From CAZDXJ01 sp964509475 (GTDB taxonomy: Bacteria > Pseudomonadota > Gammaproteobacteria > Methylococcales > Methylomonadaceae): DNA of 19,578 bases. Location: NCBI GenBank assembly GCA_964509475.1, contig CAZDXJ010000044.1, positions 1 to 19,578 on the forward strand, read 5' to 3'. The notes under the pieces were generated by a model that had not been told where the DNA came from, searched no databases, and saw only the letters and a program-made list of their open reading frames with translations. Position 1 is the stretch's first letter. Each line of letters opens with the position of its first letter. Below are positions 8,210-15,725 of this stretch, piece after piece. A program made the translations under genes and the position numbers.

Positions 8210-8778
8210 CAGTCTTTAACGCGGGAAACGTATTCGCCACTGCGTGTATCCACTTTAATGACTTCGCCCTGCTGTACGAACAGCGGCACACGCACCACCG
8301 CCCCGGTTTCCAAAGTCGCCGGTTTGCCACCGCCGCCCGATGTATCGCCGCGCACCCCCGGATCGGTTTCTACAATTTCCAATTCGACAAAGTTCGGCGG
8401 TTCAACCGATAGCGGCGTGTCGTTCCACAACGTAACCACACACTGCGCCTGATCCTTTAACCACTTGCTGGCATCACCCACGGCCTTGGCGTCAGCCGAA
8501 TATTGCTCATAAGTATCGGCGACCATAAAATGCCAGAACTCGCCATCGCTGTAAAGATACTGCATATCCCTCTCCACGACATCGGCGCCTTCAACCGTAT
8601 CACCGGATTTGAAGGTACGTTCAATCACCCGTCCGGTTTTCAGGTTTCTTATTTTGACGCGGTTAAAAGCCTGGCCTTTACCGGGTTTGACAAATTCGTT
8701 TTCAATAATTGAACAGGGGTCGCCATCCAACATGATTTTCAACCCGCCTTTAAATTCATTGGTACTATAACTGGCCAT
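8209..8778 (-). CDS. efp: Elongation factor P
   Basis: 189 residues. It binds the ribosome between the P and E sites and relieves stalling at polyproline stretches. Domain I starts MASYSTNEFKGGLKI and carries the modified loop PGKGQAF with Lys34, the beta-lysylation site in this class. The KOW-like domain is followed by two OB domains; the C-terminal signature runs through VRGDTSGGGGKPATLETG and ends in GEYVSRVKD. The ribosome-binding site AGGAAG is 2 nt before ATG, and the gene overlaps epmA by one base. The modifying genes epmA, epmB and epmC all lie nearby. Confidence 0.97.
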   Translation of the reverse strand: MASYSTNEFKGGLKIMLDGDPCSIIENEFVKPGKGQAFNRVKIRNLKTGRVIERTFKSGDTVEGADVVERDMQYLYSDGEFWHFMVADTYEQYSADAKAVGDASKWLKDQAQCVVTLWNDTPLSVEPPNFVELEIVETDPGVRGDTSGGGGKPATLETGAVVRVPLFVQQGEVIKVDTRSGEYVSRVKD

Positions 8779-8816
8779 AACTTCCTCGTTACCTCAAACA
8801 AAAATTTTAACCGCTC

Positions 8817-8845
8817 ATTATAATAGACCCTCGCATTGATATAAA
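8817..8845 (-). promoter_or_regulatory. Candidate efp promoter (divergent efp/epmB region)
   Basis: On the minus strand TTTATA, 17 nt, TATAAT can be read 39 nt before the efp start codon. The -10 box sits in the palindrome ATTATAAT, so the same bases also give TATAAT toward epmB, although no clear -35 is seen on that side. The whole efp-epmB gap is only 84 bp, so both promoters must lie here. Confidence 0.45.
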
Positions 8846-8862
8846 CCAAACCCTACCGATTC

Positions 8863-9882
8863 ATGCAAAAAAACAACTCACAAGCGGACAAAAAAACCTC
8901 AAGCTGGCAATACGAACTCGCCAACGCCTTTTCGGACTTGACGGCCTTATGCCGGTTTTTGCATTTATCGCCTGATCAACTGCCGGTTTGCAGGAAAGCC
9001 ACAAAAAACTTTCCCTTGCGCGTACCAAAAAGTTTTGCCGAGTGCATGGAAAAGGGCAATCCGGACGATCCGCTGCTGCGTCAGGTGCTGCCTGTCGTCC
9101 AGGAATCGACGAATTACCCGGGATACAGCCTTGATCCGGTCGGTGATCTGAATGCCGTAACGGCCAATGGCGTACTGCACAAATACGCTGGCCGGGTTCT
9201 GTTAATCAGTACAGGCAGCTGTGCCATCAATTGCCGGTACTGTTTTCGGAGGAACTTCCCCTATGCCGACAACCAGATCAGCAAACAAAAGCAACAAGCT
9301 GCTATTCAATACCTGCAAGACCACACCGACATCAACGAAGTCATCCTCAGTGGTGGCGATCCACTGTTGCTTGGCAATCAACGTCTTGCAACCCTGATGC
9401 AACAGATAAATCCCCTACTCCATATACAACGCCTGCGTATTCACAGCCGCATTCCAGTGGTATTGCCCAGCCGTATTGATCAAGACCTGATCCAGGTCTT
9501 GAAACAAAGCGGCAAACAATTAATATTAGTCCTGCACGCTAACCACGCCAATGAAATCAGCTCACAGGTTGGCAAAGCCTGCCAGCAACTGCAACAACAC
9601 CAAGTCACTTTGTTGAACCAATCGGTACTGCTCAACGGCGTCAACGATCAGGCCGAAATCCTGATAGAATTGAGCAACCGCCTGTTTCAGGAGGGTGTTT
9701 TACCGTATTACCTGCATCAACTCGACAAGGCCATCGGAACCGGTCATTTTGCCGTAGCCAATGAAAAAGCCTTGGCCATACACCGGAAAATGCAAATCCA
9801 ACTGCCGGGTTATCTGGTTCCCAAACTGGTTTATGAACAGGCCGGCGCAGCTTTCAAGCGCCCCGTCAGTCTGGTCGATTAA
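8863..9882 (+). CDS. epmB: EF-P beta-lysylation protein EpmB (lysine 2,3-aminomutase)
   Basis: 339 residues. Radical SAM, PLP-dependent enzyme that converts (S)-lysine to (R)-beta-lysine, the substrate that EpmA ligates to EF-P. The cluster-binding triad is C120-AIN-C124-RY-C127, followed by FRRNFPY. SGGDP at 163-167 is the SAM-binding glycine motif typical of the lysine aminomutase family. The C-terminal PKL lysine (about residue 321) is probably the PLP Schiff-base lysine. The short EpmB-like size (clostridial aminomutase is over 400 residues) and the efp/epmA neighbours support EpmB. Divergent from efp-epmA. No strong Shine-Dalgarno is visible before the ATG. Confidence 0.95.
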   Translation: MQKNNSQADKKTSSWQYELANAFSDLTALCRFLHLSPDQLPVCRKATKNFPLRVPKSFAECMEKGNPDDPLLRQVLPVVQESTNYPGYSLDPVGDLNAVTANGVLHKYAGRVLLISTGSCAINCRYCFRRNFPYADNQISKQKQQAAIQYLQDHTDINEVILSGGDPLLLGNQRLATLMQQINPLLHIQRLRIHSRIPVVLPSRIDQDLIQVLKQSGKQLILVLHANHANEISSQVGKACQQLQQHQVTLLNQSVLLNGVNDQAEILIELSNRLFQEGVLPYYLHQLDKAIGTGHFAVANEKALAIHRKMQIQLPGYLVPKLVYEQAGAAFKRPVSLVD

Positions 9883-9991
9883 AATGTGATACAGAGCTGC
9901 TGACTTACAGATCATGCGTATTCCGGTCGGCAAGCTGCCTGCTGGAATGACATTTACAAAATGAAATCAACCCCACGCTTACCGCCCCGTC

Positions 9992-10014
9992 ATTCCGCCA
10001 TGGACTGGCGGAAT
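9992..10014. repeat. Inverted repeat ATTCCGCC/GGCGGAAT
   Basis: Perfect 8-bp arms with a 7-nt loop, embedded in GTCATTCCGCC...GGCGGAATCCAG. This pattern strongly resembles a dispersed repeat family common in proteobacterial genomes (GTCATTCCCGC...GCGGGAATCCAG); that likeness is from memory. Confidence 0.55.
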
Positions 10015-10079
10015 CCAGTGACAGGGATGTCCTTGACCGCTCGAAATACCGATAAGGTTTATTGCACGCGGCCACGCCG

Positions 10080-10127
10080 GCCTGTTGGCAGACAGGCTTG
10101 CCCAGCTCTTCCACGGAAGAGCTGGGC
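10080..10127. repeat. Two adjacent hairpins inside the epmB-epmC gap
   Basis: GCCTGT/ACAGGC with a 6-nt loop at 10080-10097 is followed by a perfect 13-bp stem GCCCAGCTCTTCC / GGAAGAGCTGGGC with only 2 nt between the arms at 10100-10127. The second would form a very stable cruciform or RNA hairpin but has no T-run, so it is not a classical terminator. Confidence 0.6.
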
Positions 10128-10171
10128 TTGCGGAATTTTGAGCCTCGCCGGAATGTCTGGAGACCCTGATC

Positions 10172-10211
10172 CGCCTGTCACCTACAACCTAGATATTCCA
10201 AGTGACAGGCG
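10172..10211. repeat. 10-bp inverted repeat CGCCTGTCAC/GTGACAGGCG
   Basis: Perfect arms at 10172-10181 and 10202-10211, separated by 20 nt, within the epmB-epmC gap. The role is unknown; it may be part of the candidate MITE or a separate small repeat nested in it. Confidence 0.5.
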
Positions 10212-10488
10212 TTTCGCATCCCGATGGCCGGTTCATTTTCCGCATCCGTGACCGCACAGAGTATAACCGCTCAAAATACCAACACGAGGTTGCGATATCG
10301 TTTTCCTGACCACTTGATTCAAATCCCTCTGCCATAATGAAAGTTAAACTCACAGGACGGCGAGGCAAAGCAACGGGATGAGTTTTTCCGATCTACAAAC
10401 TTTTGCTCGCATTCGAATCTGTGTTTTGGCGTGTTCAGTTTACACAACTTTAGGTGATTGATGTTTGCCATTAAAATTTAGCTCTGTA

Positions 10489-11019
10489 TCACCTAAAAGC
10501 CTCGCGCAAAAAAGCATACACATCATCGTTATAATCGCCGCAGGCCAACAACTGCCGCAAAATCAACTCGGCCCGTTGTGGGAACCCCATCTCGACATAA
10601 TCACGATAACAGGCCTGCACCTGCTGCCGGAATTTCTCCACCCCCGCAACCGGCTGGCCGAGATTATCCACGCTGACATCGAAGCCCACCCCGCAAACGG
10701 CGGCAAACGCCCGTTCTATCGCCTGCGGCTTGATTTCACAACGATAAAACGCCTCTTGCTGCCGCTGGTTGCGACCATCCGGAACATACCAATAGCCATA
10801 ATCCAGCAATCGCCGCCGCTCAGGACCAGCAATGCACCAATGCGCCAATTCATGCAAAGCACTGCGGTAATAATCGCGGGTAAAGCGTATTTCAGCCGGC
10901 CGCCCGGACGTTTCCGGTACATATAAAGGTTCATCAAACCCACCCAACAACCGGGTATTTTCCTGCTGCAAACAGCCCTGATTCAGGCAGGCAAGCAATT
11001 GCTCCAAAGGTATTGCCAT
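10489..11019 (-). CDS. epmC: Elongation factor P hydroxylase EpmC (YfcM)
   Basis: 176 residues. The third EF-P maturation enzyme: it hydroxylates the modified lysine of beta-lysyl-EF-P. Recognised by similarity to E. coli YfcM: NTRLLGGFDEPLYVP near 21-35, ALHELAHWCIAGPERR at 54-69, YGYWYVPDGRN, and the later segment VSVDNL. HELAH (56-60) gives an HExxH metal-binding motif. The stop codon falls in the right end of the 13-bp inverted repeat that bounds the epmB-epmC gap, so the last codons may have been altered by an insertion. Converges with epmB and is divergent from glnS. Confidence 0.9.
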   Translation of the reverse strand: MAIPLEQLLACLNQGCLQQENTRLLGGFDEPLYVPETSGRPAEIRFTRDYYRSALHELAHWCIAGPERRRLLDYGYWYVPDGRNQRQQEAFYRCEIKPQAIERAFAAVCGVGFDVSVDNLGQPVAGVEKFRQQVQACYRDYVEMGFPQRAELILRQLLACGDYNDDVYAFLREAFR

Positions 11020-11038
11020 ATCAATCGAAATGTTCGGA

Positions 11039-11068
11039 CTTACAGAGAAACCAAGTTCATGCTAATAT
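11039..11068 (+). promoter_or_regulatory. Candidate glnS promoter
   Basis: CTTACA, 18 nt, TAATAT lies in the 98-bp gap between the divergent epmC and glnS genes and would give a leader of about 40 nt. The -35 box matches only four of six consensus positions. Confidence 0.3.
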
Positions 11069-11117
11069 TTTGCATCCCTATTCTTAACTTCAAGTACATT
11101 TACCGATTACCCGATTT

Positions 11118-12776
11118 ATGTCAAGTAACGAAACCCAGCCTGCGCCAAATTTTATCCGTCACATCATCCGTGACGATTTAGCCGCCAACAAAAACAACGG
11201 CAAGGTCGCCACCCGTTTTCCACCGGAACCGAATGGATTTTTACATATCGGGCACGCCAAGTCGATCTGTCTCAACTTCGGTATCGCCCAACAATTCGGC
11301 GGCACTTGCAATCTGCGTTTCGACGACACCAACCCGGAAAAAGAAAGCGTGGAATACATGGAGGCCATCAAACAGGATGTTGCCTGGCTCGGCTTTCAGT
11401 GGCACGAGTTGCATCACGCATCCGAATATTTTGAACAATTATATGATTTTGCCGTACAACTGATCAAAGCCGGTAAAGCCTACGTCGACAGTCTCAGCCC
11501 CGAACAAATCCGCGAATACCGGGGTACATTGACCGAACCCGGCAAGGAAAGTCCGGATCGCAACCGCTCCATCGAAGAAAACCTGGAACTGTTCGAACGC
11601 ATGCGCAACGGCGAATTTGCCGATGGCGCCTATGTGCTGCGTGCCAAAATCGACATGGCCTCGCCCAATATCAATATGCGTGATCCAACCCTGTACCGGA
11701 TTCGCCGCATACACCACCACCGCACCGGCCACGATTGGTGCCTGTATCCCATGTACGACTACACCCATTGCATCTCTGATGCCCTGGAAGGCATTACCCA
11801 CTCCTTATGCACGCTGGAATTTGAAGATCACCGCCCGTTATACGATTGGGTACTGGATCAACTGAACATTCCCTGCCATCCGCAACAAATCGAATTTGCC
11901 CGCCTGTCGCTGGAATACACCGTCATGAGCAAGCGCAAACTGCATCAACTGGTTCACGAAGGCCATGTCATCGGTTGGGACGACCCACGCATGCCCACAA
12001 TTGCCGGGCTGCGCCGCGCAGGCTATACACCGCAATCCATACGCGATTTCTGCGAACGCATCGGCGTCACCAAAAAAGACGCCTGGATTGAAATGGCGGT
12101 TCTGGAAAGCTGCATCCGCGAAGACCTCAACACCAATGCGCCACGTGCGATGGCGGTATTGCGCCCCCTGTGCGTGGTTATCGAAAACTACCCCGACGGC
12201 CAAACCGAATACCTGGAAGTCGCCAACCATCCACAAAACCCGCAATTTGGAACCCGGAAACTGCCATTTAGCAAAGTTCTGCTCATTGAACAAGACGATT
12301 TCGCCGAAGTCCCGCCCCCAAAATACAAACGCCTTACCCTGGGCGGTGAAGTCCGCCTGCGTAACGCCTATGTCATCAAATGCCATGCTGTGGTCAAGGA
12401 CAGTAAAGGCCATATCATCGAATTGCGCTGTACCTACGACCCCGATACCCTGGGTAAAAAACCCGAAGGCCGCAAGGTCAAAGGGGTCATCCACTGGGTG
12501 TCGGAAGAACACGCGCACCCAGCCGAAATTCGCTTGTACGACCGTTTGTTCAAGCAACCCAACCCGGATGCCGAGGATAATTTTCTCGACGCCCTGAACC
12601 CGGACTCCCTGGAAATACTGGACAACTGCCGGGTCGAAGCCAGCCTGATCCAGGCCAAACCGGGCGACCGCTATCAATTTGAACGCACCGGCTATTTTTG
12701 CCTGGATCCGATTGACAGTGTGGATGGAAAACGGGTCTTCAACCGCACCGTGACCTTACGCGATACCTGGAAATAA
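11118..12776 (+). CDS. glnS: Glutaminyl-tRNA synthetase
   Basis: 552 residues, the usual length (E. coli 554). It charges tRNA-Gln with glutamine in the cytoplasm. Class I features: PPEPNGFLHIGHAKSI with HIGH at 43-46, and the KMSKS-type loop VMSKRKL at about 269-275. Other family blocks include CNLRFDDTNPEKE and the acceptor-binding segment MYDYTHCISDALEGITHSLCTLEFEDHR. The C-terminal part contains the beta-barrel anticodon-binding domains (FERTGYFCLDPIDS). The first residues, SSNETQPAPNFIRHII, match typical GlnRS N-termini, which supports the ATG used. It converges with intI, and the integron starts beyond its 3' end. Confidence 0.97.
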   Translation: MSSNETQPAPNFIRHIIRDDLAANKNNGKVATRFPPEPNGFLHIGHAKSICLNFGIAQQFGGTCNLRFDDTNPEKESVEYMEAIKQDVAWLGFQWHELHHASEYFEQLYDFAVQLIKAGKAYVDSLSPEQIREYRGTLTEPGKESPDRNRSIEENLELFERMRNGEFADGAYVLRAKIDMASPNINMRDPTLYRIRRIHHHRTGHDWCLYPMYDYTHCISDALEGITHSLCTLEFEDHRPLYDWVLDQLNIPCHPQQIEFARLSLEYTVMSKRKLHQLVHEGHVIGWDDPRMPTIAGLRRAGYTPQSIRDFCERIGVTKKDAWIEMAVLESCIREDLNTNAPRAMAVLRPLCVVIENYPDGQTEYLEVANHPQNPQFGTRKLPFSKVLLIEQDDFAEVPPPKYKRLTLGGEVRLRNAYVIKCHAVVKDSKGHIIELRCTYDPDTLGKKPEGRKVKGVIHWVSEEHAHPAEIRLYDRLFKQPNPDAEDNFLDALNPDSLEILDNCRVEASLIQAKPGDRYQFERTGYFCLDPIDSVDGKRVFNRTVTLRDTWK

Positions 12777-12791
12777 TCAAAAACTATGTAG

Positions 12792-12817
12792 GGTAGCTCA
12801 AGCGTAGCGGAGCTACC
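12792..12817. terminator. Hairpin between glnS and intI
   Basis: GGTAGCTC / GAGCTACC, a perfect 8-bp stem with a 10-nt loop, 15 nt after glnS and about 50 nt beyond the intI stop. It lies in GTAGGGTAGCTC...GAGCTACC, which resembles a GTAGGGT-type dispersed repeat seen in many proteobacteria (from memory). T-runs are weak on both sides, so it may act as a bidirectional terminator or simply be a REP-like repeat. Confidence 0.45.
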
Positions 12818-12870
12818 TTAACGTCGTAACAACATCTGCGAGACATACAAAAACAGGGCGGTGCAGCAAG

Positions 12871-13857
12871 TTATATCTCCAGATCATCCAGCGGACTGAC
12901 AACCCCTTGCCCGCCCTGATTCAAAACATGGGTATAAATCATCGTTGTTTCCAGATCCTTATGACCTAATAAAGCCTGAATGGTGCGAATATCCGTACCC
13001 CTTTGCAAGAGATGCGTTGCAAAACTGTGGCGAAAAGTATGGGCGCTGATCCTTTTGGCAATGCCTGATTTTTTAACAGCTTGTTTTATCGCCTTGTTGA
13101 TAACCGATTGATCGATATGGTGACGCCGCATGATGCCGCTACGCGGGTCAACGGCAAGCTTGCTGGAAGGAAAAACATATTGCCAACCCCATGCCTTGTT
13201 GGCATTAGGATATTTCCGGGCCAGCGCATTCGGTAAATAGACAGCGCCATATCCATCCGATAAATCTTTTTCATGCTGTACTTTGACGCTTTGCAAATGA
13301 CTATTCAACAAGGGCGCCAGGGTTTCAGGAAAAGACGTCACCCGATCTTTCATGCCCTTGCCATTGCGCACCGTAATTTGGCGATAGCCATAATCAATAT
13401 CCTGAACACGCAAGCGAACGGCCTCGGTTATTCTCAAGCCGCTCCCATATAATAATTTGGTTAAAATTTGCGGTGTGCCTCGCATAAAATTCAAAATCAA
13501 TTTCACCTCGTCCCGCGTCAATACCACCGGAATACGTTTTTCCTTTCGGCTACGAGCCGCTTCAACCCCTTCAAGAGGGCAATCCAGAACGTGGCGATAA
13601 AGAAAAACCAGTGCATTAAACGCCTGATTTTGCGTCGAAGCCGCCACATTACCCTGAACCGCCAGATAGGTTAAAAAATCCTCGACTTTCCGTTTGGGAT
13701 TAACCTGTAACGCAGCGCGTTCCGTCAAACGATGATAATGGACAAAACGGCGAATCCAGTCACAATAAGCCTTTTCCGTCGAAAACGCATAATGCATCCG
13801 GCGCAATACATCGCGGGTTTCAGTCAGCAAAGTTTTTTGTGGCGAACGATTTGACAT
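12871..13857 (-). CDS. intI: Integron integrase IntI (tyrosine recombinase)
   Basis: 328 residues (IntI1 has 337). It recombines attI with attC and attC with attC, capturing and shuffling gene cassettes. The N-terminal SAM-like core-binding domain (about 8-95) begins TRDVLRRMHYAFSTEKAYCDWIRRF. The catalytic domain has R142 (GSGLRITE), K167 region (GKGMKDR), H273-x-x-R276 (HTFRHSF), H299 (LLGHKD) and the nucleophile Y308 (MIYTHVLN). The IntI-specific insertion, which binds the extrahelical base of folded attC, is at about 206-230 (YLPNALARKYPNANKAWGWQ) and separates IntI from XerC/D. All catalytic residues are present, so the enzyme looks intact. Divergent from its cassettes, as usual. Confidence 0.96.
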   Translation of the reverse strand: MSNRSPQKTLLTETRDVLRRMHYAFSTEKAYCDWIRRFVHYHRLTERAALQVNPKRKVEDFLTYLAVQGNVAASTQNQAFNALVFLYRHVLDCPLEGVEAARSRKEKRIPVVLTRDEVKLILNFMRGTPQILTKLLYGSGLRITEAVRLRVQDIDYGYRQITVRNGKGMKDRVTSFPETLAPLLNSHLQSVKVQHEKDLSDGYGAVYLPNALARKYPNANKAWGWQYVFPSSKLAVDPRSGIMRRHHIDQSVINKAIKQAVKKSGIAKRISAHTFRHSFATHLLQRGTDIRTIQALLGHKDLETTMIYTHVLNQGGQGVVSPLDDLEI

Positions 13858-13926
13858 TTGAGAAAAAAATATTTATTGTCCGGTCAAAGGTGTCTTTGTC
13901 AGTCGATCCTATCAAGATTTTGCCTT

Positions 13927-13957
13927 TTTGACAGGATAATTTTTAAACCTGTCAAAT
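13927..13957. promoter_or_regulatory. 9-bp dyad and candidate divergent promoters in the attI region
   Basis: TTTGACAGG (13927-13935) and CCTGTCAAA (13948-13956) form a perfect inverted repeat with a 12-bp AT-only spacer. Because each arm contains TTGACA, both strands offer a consensus -35: plus strand TTGACA-18-TCAAAT toward the cassettes, minus strand TTGACA-18-TCAAAA toward intI. This could be Pc/Pint or an operator. No LexA box (CTGT-N8-ACAG) is seen. Confidence 0.4.
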
Positions 13958-14096
13958 TTGCCTGATTTTTCGGGCAATACCGTAGGCAAACCGGGCAAAA
14001 AGCCTGATATATCAATAATCCGGTCATTATTGCCTGAATTAACGGTTAATATCGGGGAAAAACAGGGCAAATTTGCCTGATAATAATATGTTATGT
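13953..14096 (+). other. attI recombination site region with repeated motifs
   Basis: The cassette insertion core ATATGTTATGT ends the region, with cleavage predicted between G14090 and T14091. Upstream, GCCTGA occurs four times (13960, 14002, 14032, 14075) and GGGCAA three times (13972, 13993, 14065). CAAATTTGCCTGAT is repeated exactly at 13953 and 14068. GGCAAATTTGCC at 14066-14077 is a perfect palindrome. Such repeats fit accessory IntI-binding sites of an attI, though the exact left limit cannot be fixed by eye. Confidence 0.55.
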
Positions 14097-14133
14097 GTAA
14101 AAGGATTCATCATCCAAACAAATGAGGAAATAA

Positions 14134-14946
14134 ATGAGAAAATCTCAGAAATTAAGTTTTCCCGAAGATTTTATAGATAGGTTTATCTGTGGAAACACCG
14201 TAGATGTAATGAAACAGATACCCGATGGTACTGTTGACTTGGTTGTCACATCTCCCCCATACAATCTAAAAAATTCAACAGGGAACGGAATGAAGGATGG
14301 CAGAGGCGGCAAGTGGTCAAATGCTGCACTTATTGATGGATATTCACATTATGACGACAATATGCCTCATGAAAAATATGTTGAATGGCAAAGAGAATGC
14401 CTTTCTGAAATGCTAAGGATTATTCCAGACGATGGTGCTATTTTTTATAATCATAAGTGGCGTGTTCAAGCAGGGCTACTTCAAGACCGCCACGATATTG
14501 TTTCAGGGTTTCCTGTTAGGCAAATAATAATTTGGAAAAGAAAAGGGGGGATAAATTTTAATCCAGGATACTTTTTACCAACTTATGAGGTGATATACCT
14601 GATAGCAAAACCGAAATTTAAGTTAGCTAAAAAAGCAAATGCTTATGGTGATGTATGGGAATTTGGGCAAGAAAGTAAAAACAAACATCCTGCCCCATTT
14701 CCTGAAGATTTAATAGAAAGAATTATATCATCAACCAATGCAAATATTATTCTTGATCCCTTCATGGGTTCAGGAACTACGGCAGTAGTAGCAAAAAAAA
14801 TGGCTCGGCAATTTATAGGTATAGATATTTCCCCTGAATATTGCAAAATGGCAGAAGCACGCCTTATTAACCCTCTTTCAATAATAAAGAAAAATAACAA
14901 AAGCCAAACAGAGCAACAAACATTGTTTGATGTTGTGGAGAATTAA
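14134..14946 (+). CDS. Beta-class DNA methyltransferase, probably N4-cytosine (type II R-M)
   Basis: 270 residues. Transfers a methyl group from AdoMet to a base in the recognition site, protecting host DNA from the neighbouring endonuclease. Catalytic motif IV TSPPYN lies at 39-44, before the AdoMet motif I LDPFMGSGTT at 207-216; this order defines the beta class. TSPPY together with an MvaI/BcnI-type partner favours N4-cytosine methylation; N6-adenine is the alternative. FIGIDISPEYC follows motif I. Ribosome-binding site GAGGAAATAA precedes the ATG. The stop codon overlaps the endonuclease start (TAATG), so the methyltransferase is made first. First gene after attI, best placed for transcription from the integron promoter. 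AT-rich compared with glnS. Confidence 0.92.
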   Translation: MRKSQKLSFPEDFIDRFICGNTVDVMKQIPDGTVDLVVTSPPYNLKNSTGNGMKDGRGGKWSNAALIDGYSHYDDNMPHEKYVEWQRECLSEMLRIIPDDGAIFYNHKWRVQAGLLQDRHDIVSGFPVRQIIIWKRKGGINFNPGYFLPTYEVIYLIAKPKFKLAKKANAYGDVWEFGQESKNKHPAPFPEDLIERIISSTNANIILDPFMGSGTTAVVAKKMARQFIGIDISPEYCKMAEARLINPLSIIKKNNKSQTEQQTLFDVVEN

Positions 14947-15719
14947 TGAAAACATATACTAAAGAGAGTTTAATTGAGGCACTTATAGAGATTCGCGACC
15001 AAGGCTGGATTCCAACTGGAAGAAAAAATAATGATGGTGGTGTTGGTAACACATTAGAGGATTTATTGGGTATTGAAGAAAATAATTTACCTATACCCAA
15101 TGCTGCCGAATGGGAACTTAAAGCACAGAAAAAAGACACTACATCATTAATCACCTTGTTTCATATGGAGCCCTCCCCGCGTGCTTATAAATTTGTTCCA
15201 TCCATTCTTTTACCTGAATTTGGCTGGAGCCACCAAGAAGCAGGTGAAAAATATTCAAATGATGAAAAAAGTTTTCGGCAAACCATAAATGCATCAAGAT
15301 ACAGCAATAGAGGCTTCACTATTAAAGTAGATAGAAACGACAGAAAAATCTTAGTTGATTTTGACCTTGGTAAAATTATAGATGATGATCATCCTGAATG
15401 GATACAATCAGTATCACATAAAACATTAGACCCAAAACCGTATTGGGGTTTTGATGACTTGTATCATAAAGCAGGAACAAAATTACATAACTGTTTTTTT
15501 GTGTGGACTGAGTCAAAAAGAATAAATGGAACACTCCATTTTCATTATCAAGATATATACATGCTAAAACGCTTCGATCTGAATAAATTTATTGATGCTA
15601 TAGAATCAGGTAATGTTTATATCGACTTTGATGCTAGAACTGGACACAATCACGGAACAAAATTTCGGTTAAGAAGAGAAGCGTTAATAGACTTATATGC
15701 AGAGGTTAAGAAATTCTAA
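14946..15719 (+). CDS. MvaI/BcnI-family restriction endonuclease
   Basis: 257 residues. Predicted monomeric type II endonuclease of the MvaI/BcnI family, whose known members cut CCWGG or CCSGG; the exact site cannot be read from sequence. The N-terminal block is characteristic: GRKNNDGGVGNTLEDLLG (25-42), then PNAAEWELKAQKK with the E57-x-K59 active-site motif, then SLITLFHMEPSPRA (67-80). D39 or nearby acidic residues would complete metal binding. GHNHGTKFRLRREAL near the C-terminus also fits the family. The ORF is full length and intact. It overlaps the methyltransferase by one base and ends only 6 nt before attC. Confidence 0.9.
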   Translation: MKTYTKESLIEALIEIRDQGWIPTGRKNNDGGVGNTLEDLLGIEENNLPIPNAAEWELKAQKKDTTSLITLFHMEPSPRAYKFVPSILLPEFGWSHQEAGEKYSNDEKSFRQTINASRYSNRGFTIKVDRNDRKILVDFDLGKIIDDDHPEWIQSVSHKTLDPKPYWGFDDLYHKAGTKLHNCFFVWTESKRINGTLHFHYQDIYMLKRFDLNKFIDAIESGNVYIDFDARTGHNHGTKFRLRREALIDLYAEVKKF

Positions 15720-15725
15720 AAAGCC

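Larger units (their letters stand above)
9885..10493. mobile_element. Candidate non-autonomous element (MITE-like) between epmB and epmC
   Basis: A gene-free stretch of about 600 bp bounded by a perfect 13-bp inverted repeat, GTGATACAGAGCT at 9886-9898 and AGCTCTGTATCAC at 10480-10492. TAAAA occurs just outside each end (9880-9884 and 10494-10498), compatible with a 5-bp target duplication. The inside holds no credible gene and four further perfect hairpins, listed separately, plus a degenerate direct repeat CCGCTC(G/A)AAATACC at about 10038 and 10268. The right terminal repeat contains the epmC stop codon. Alternative: a former convergent terminator hairpin split by an insertion. Confidence 0.4.

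Noticed and set aside
7760..8452. 230-aa open frame (+) antisense to epmA and efp
   Set aside because: Arg/Gln-rich, low-information translation opposite two clearly coding genes.
9961..10251. 96-aa open frame in the epmB-epmC gap
   Set aside because: It runs through several inverted repeats, is Arg/Pro-rich and has no ribosome-binding site; better explained as repeat DNA.
11838..12677. 279-aa open frame antisense to glnS
   Set aside because: The opposite strand encodes conserved GlnRS motifs; long antisense frames are common in codon-biased genes.
12871..13857. XerC/XerD or phage integrase
   Set aside because: The IntI-specific insertion, the MIYTHVLN context and adjacent attC sites identify an integron integrase.
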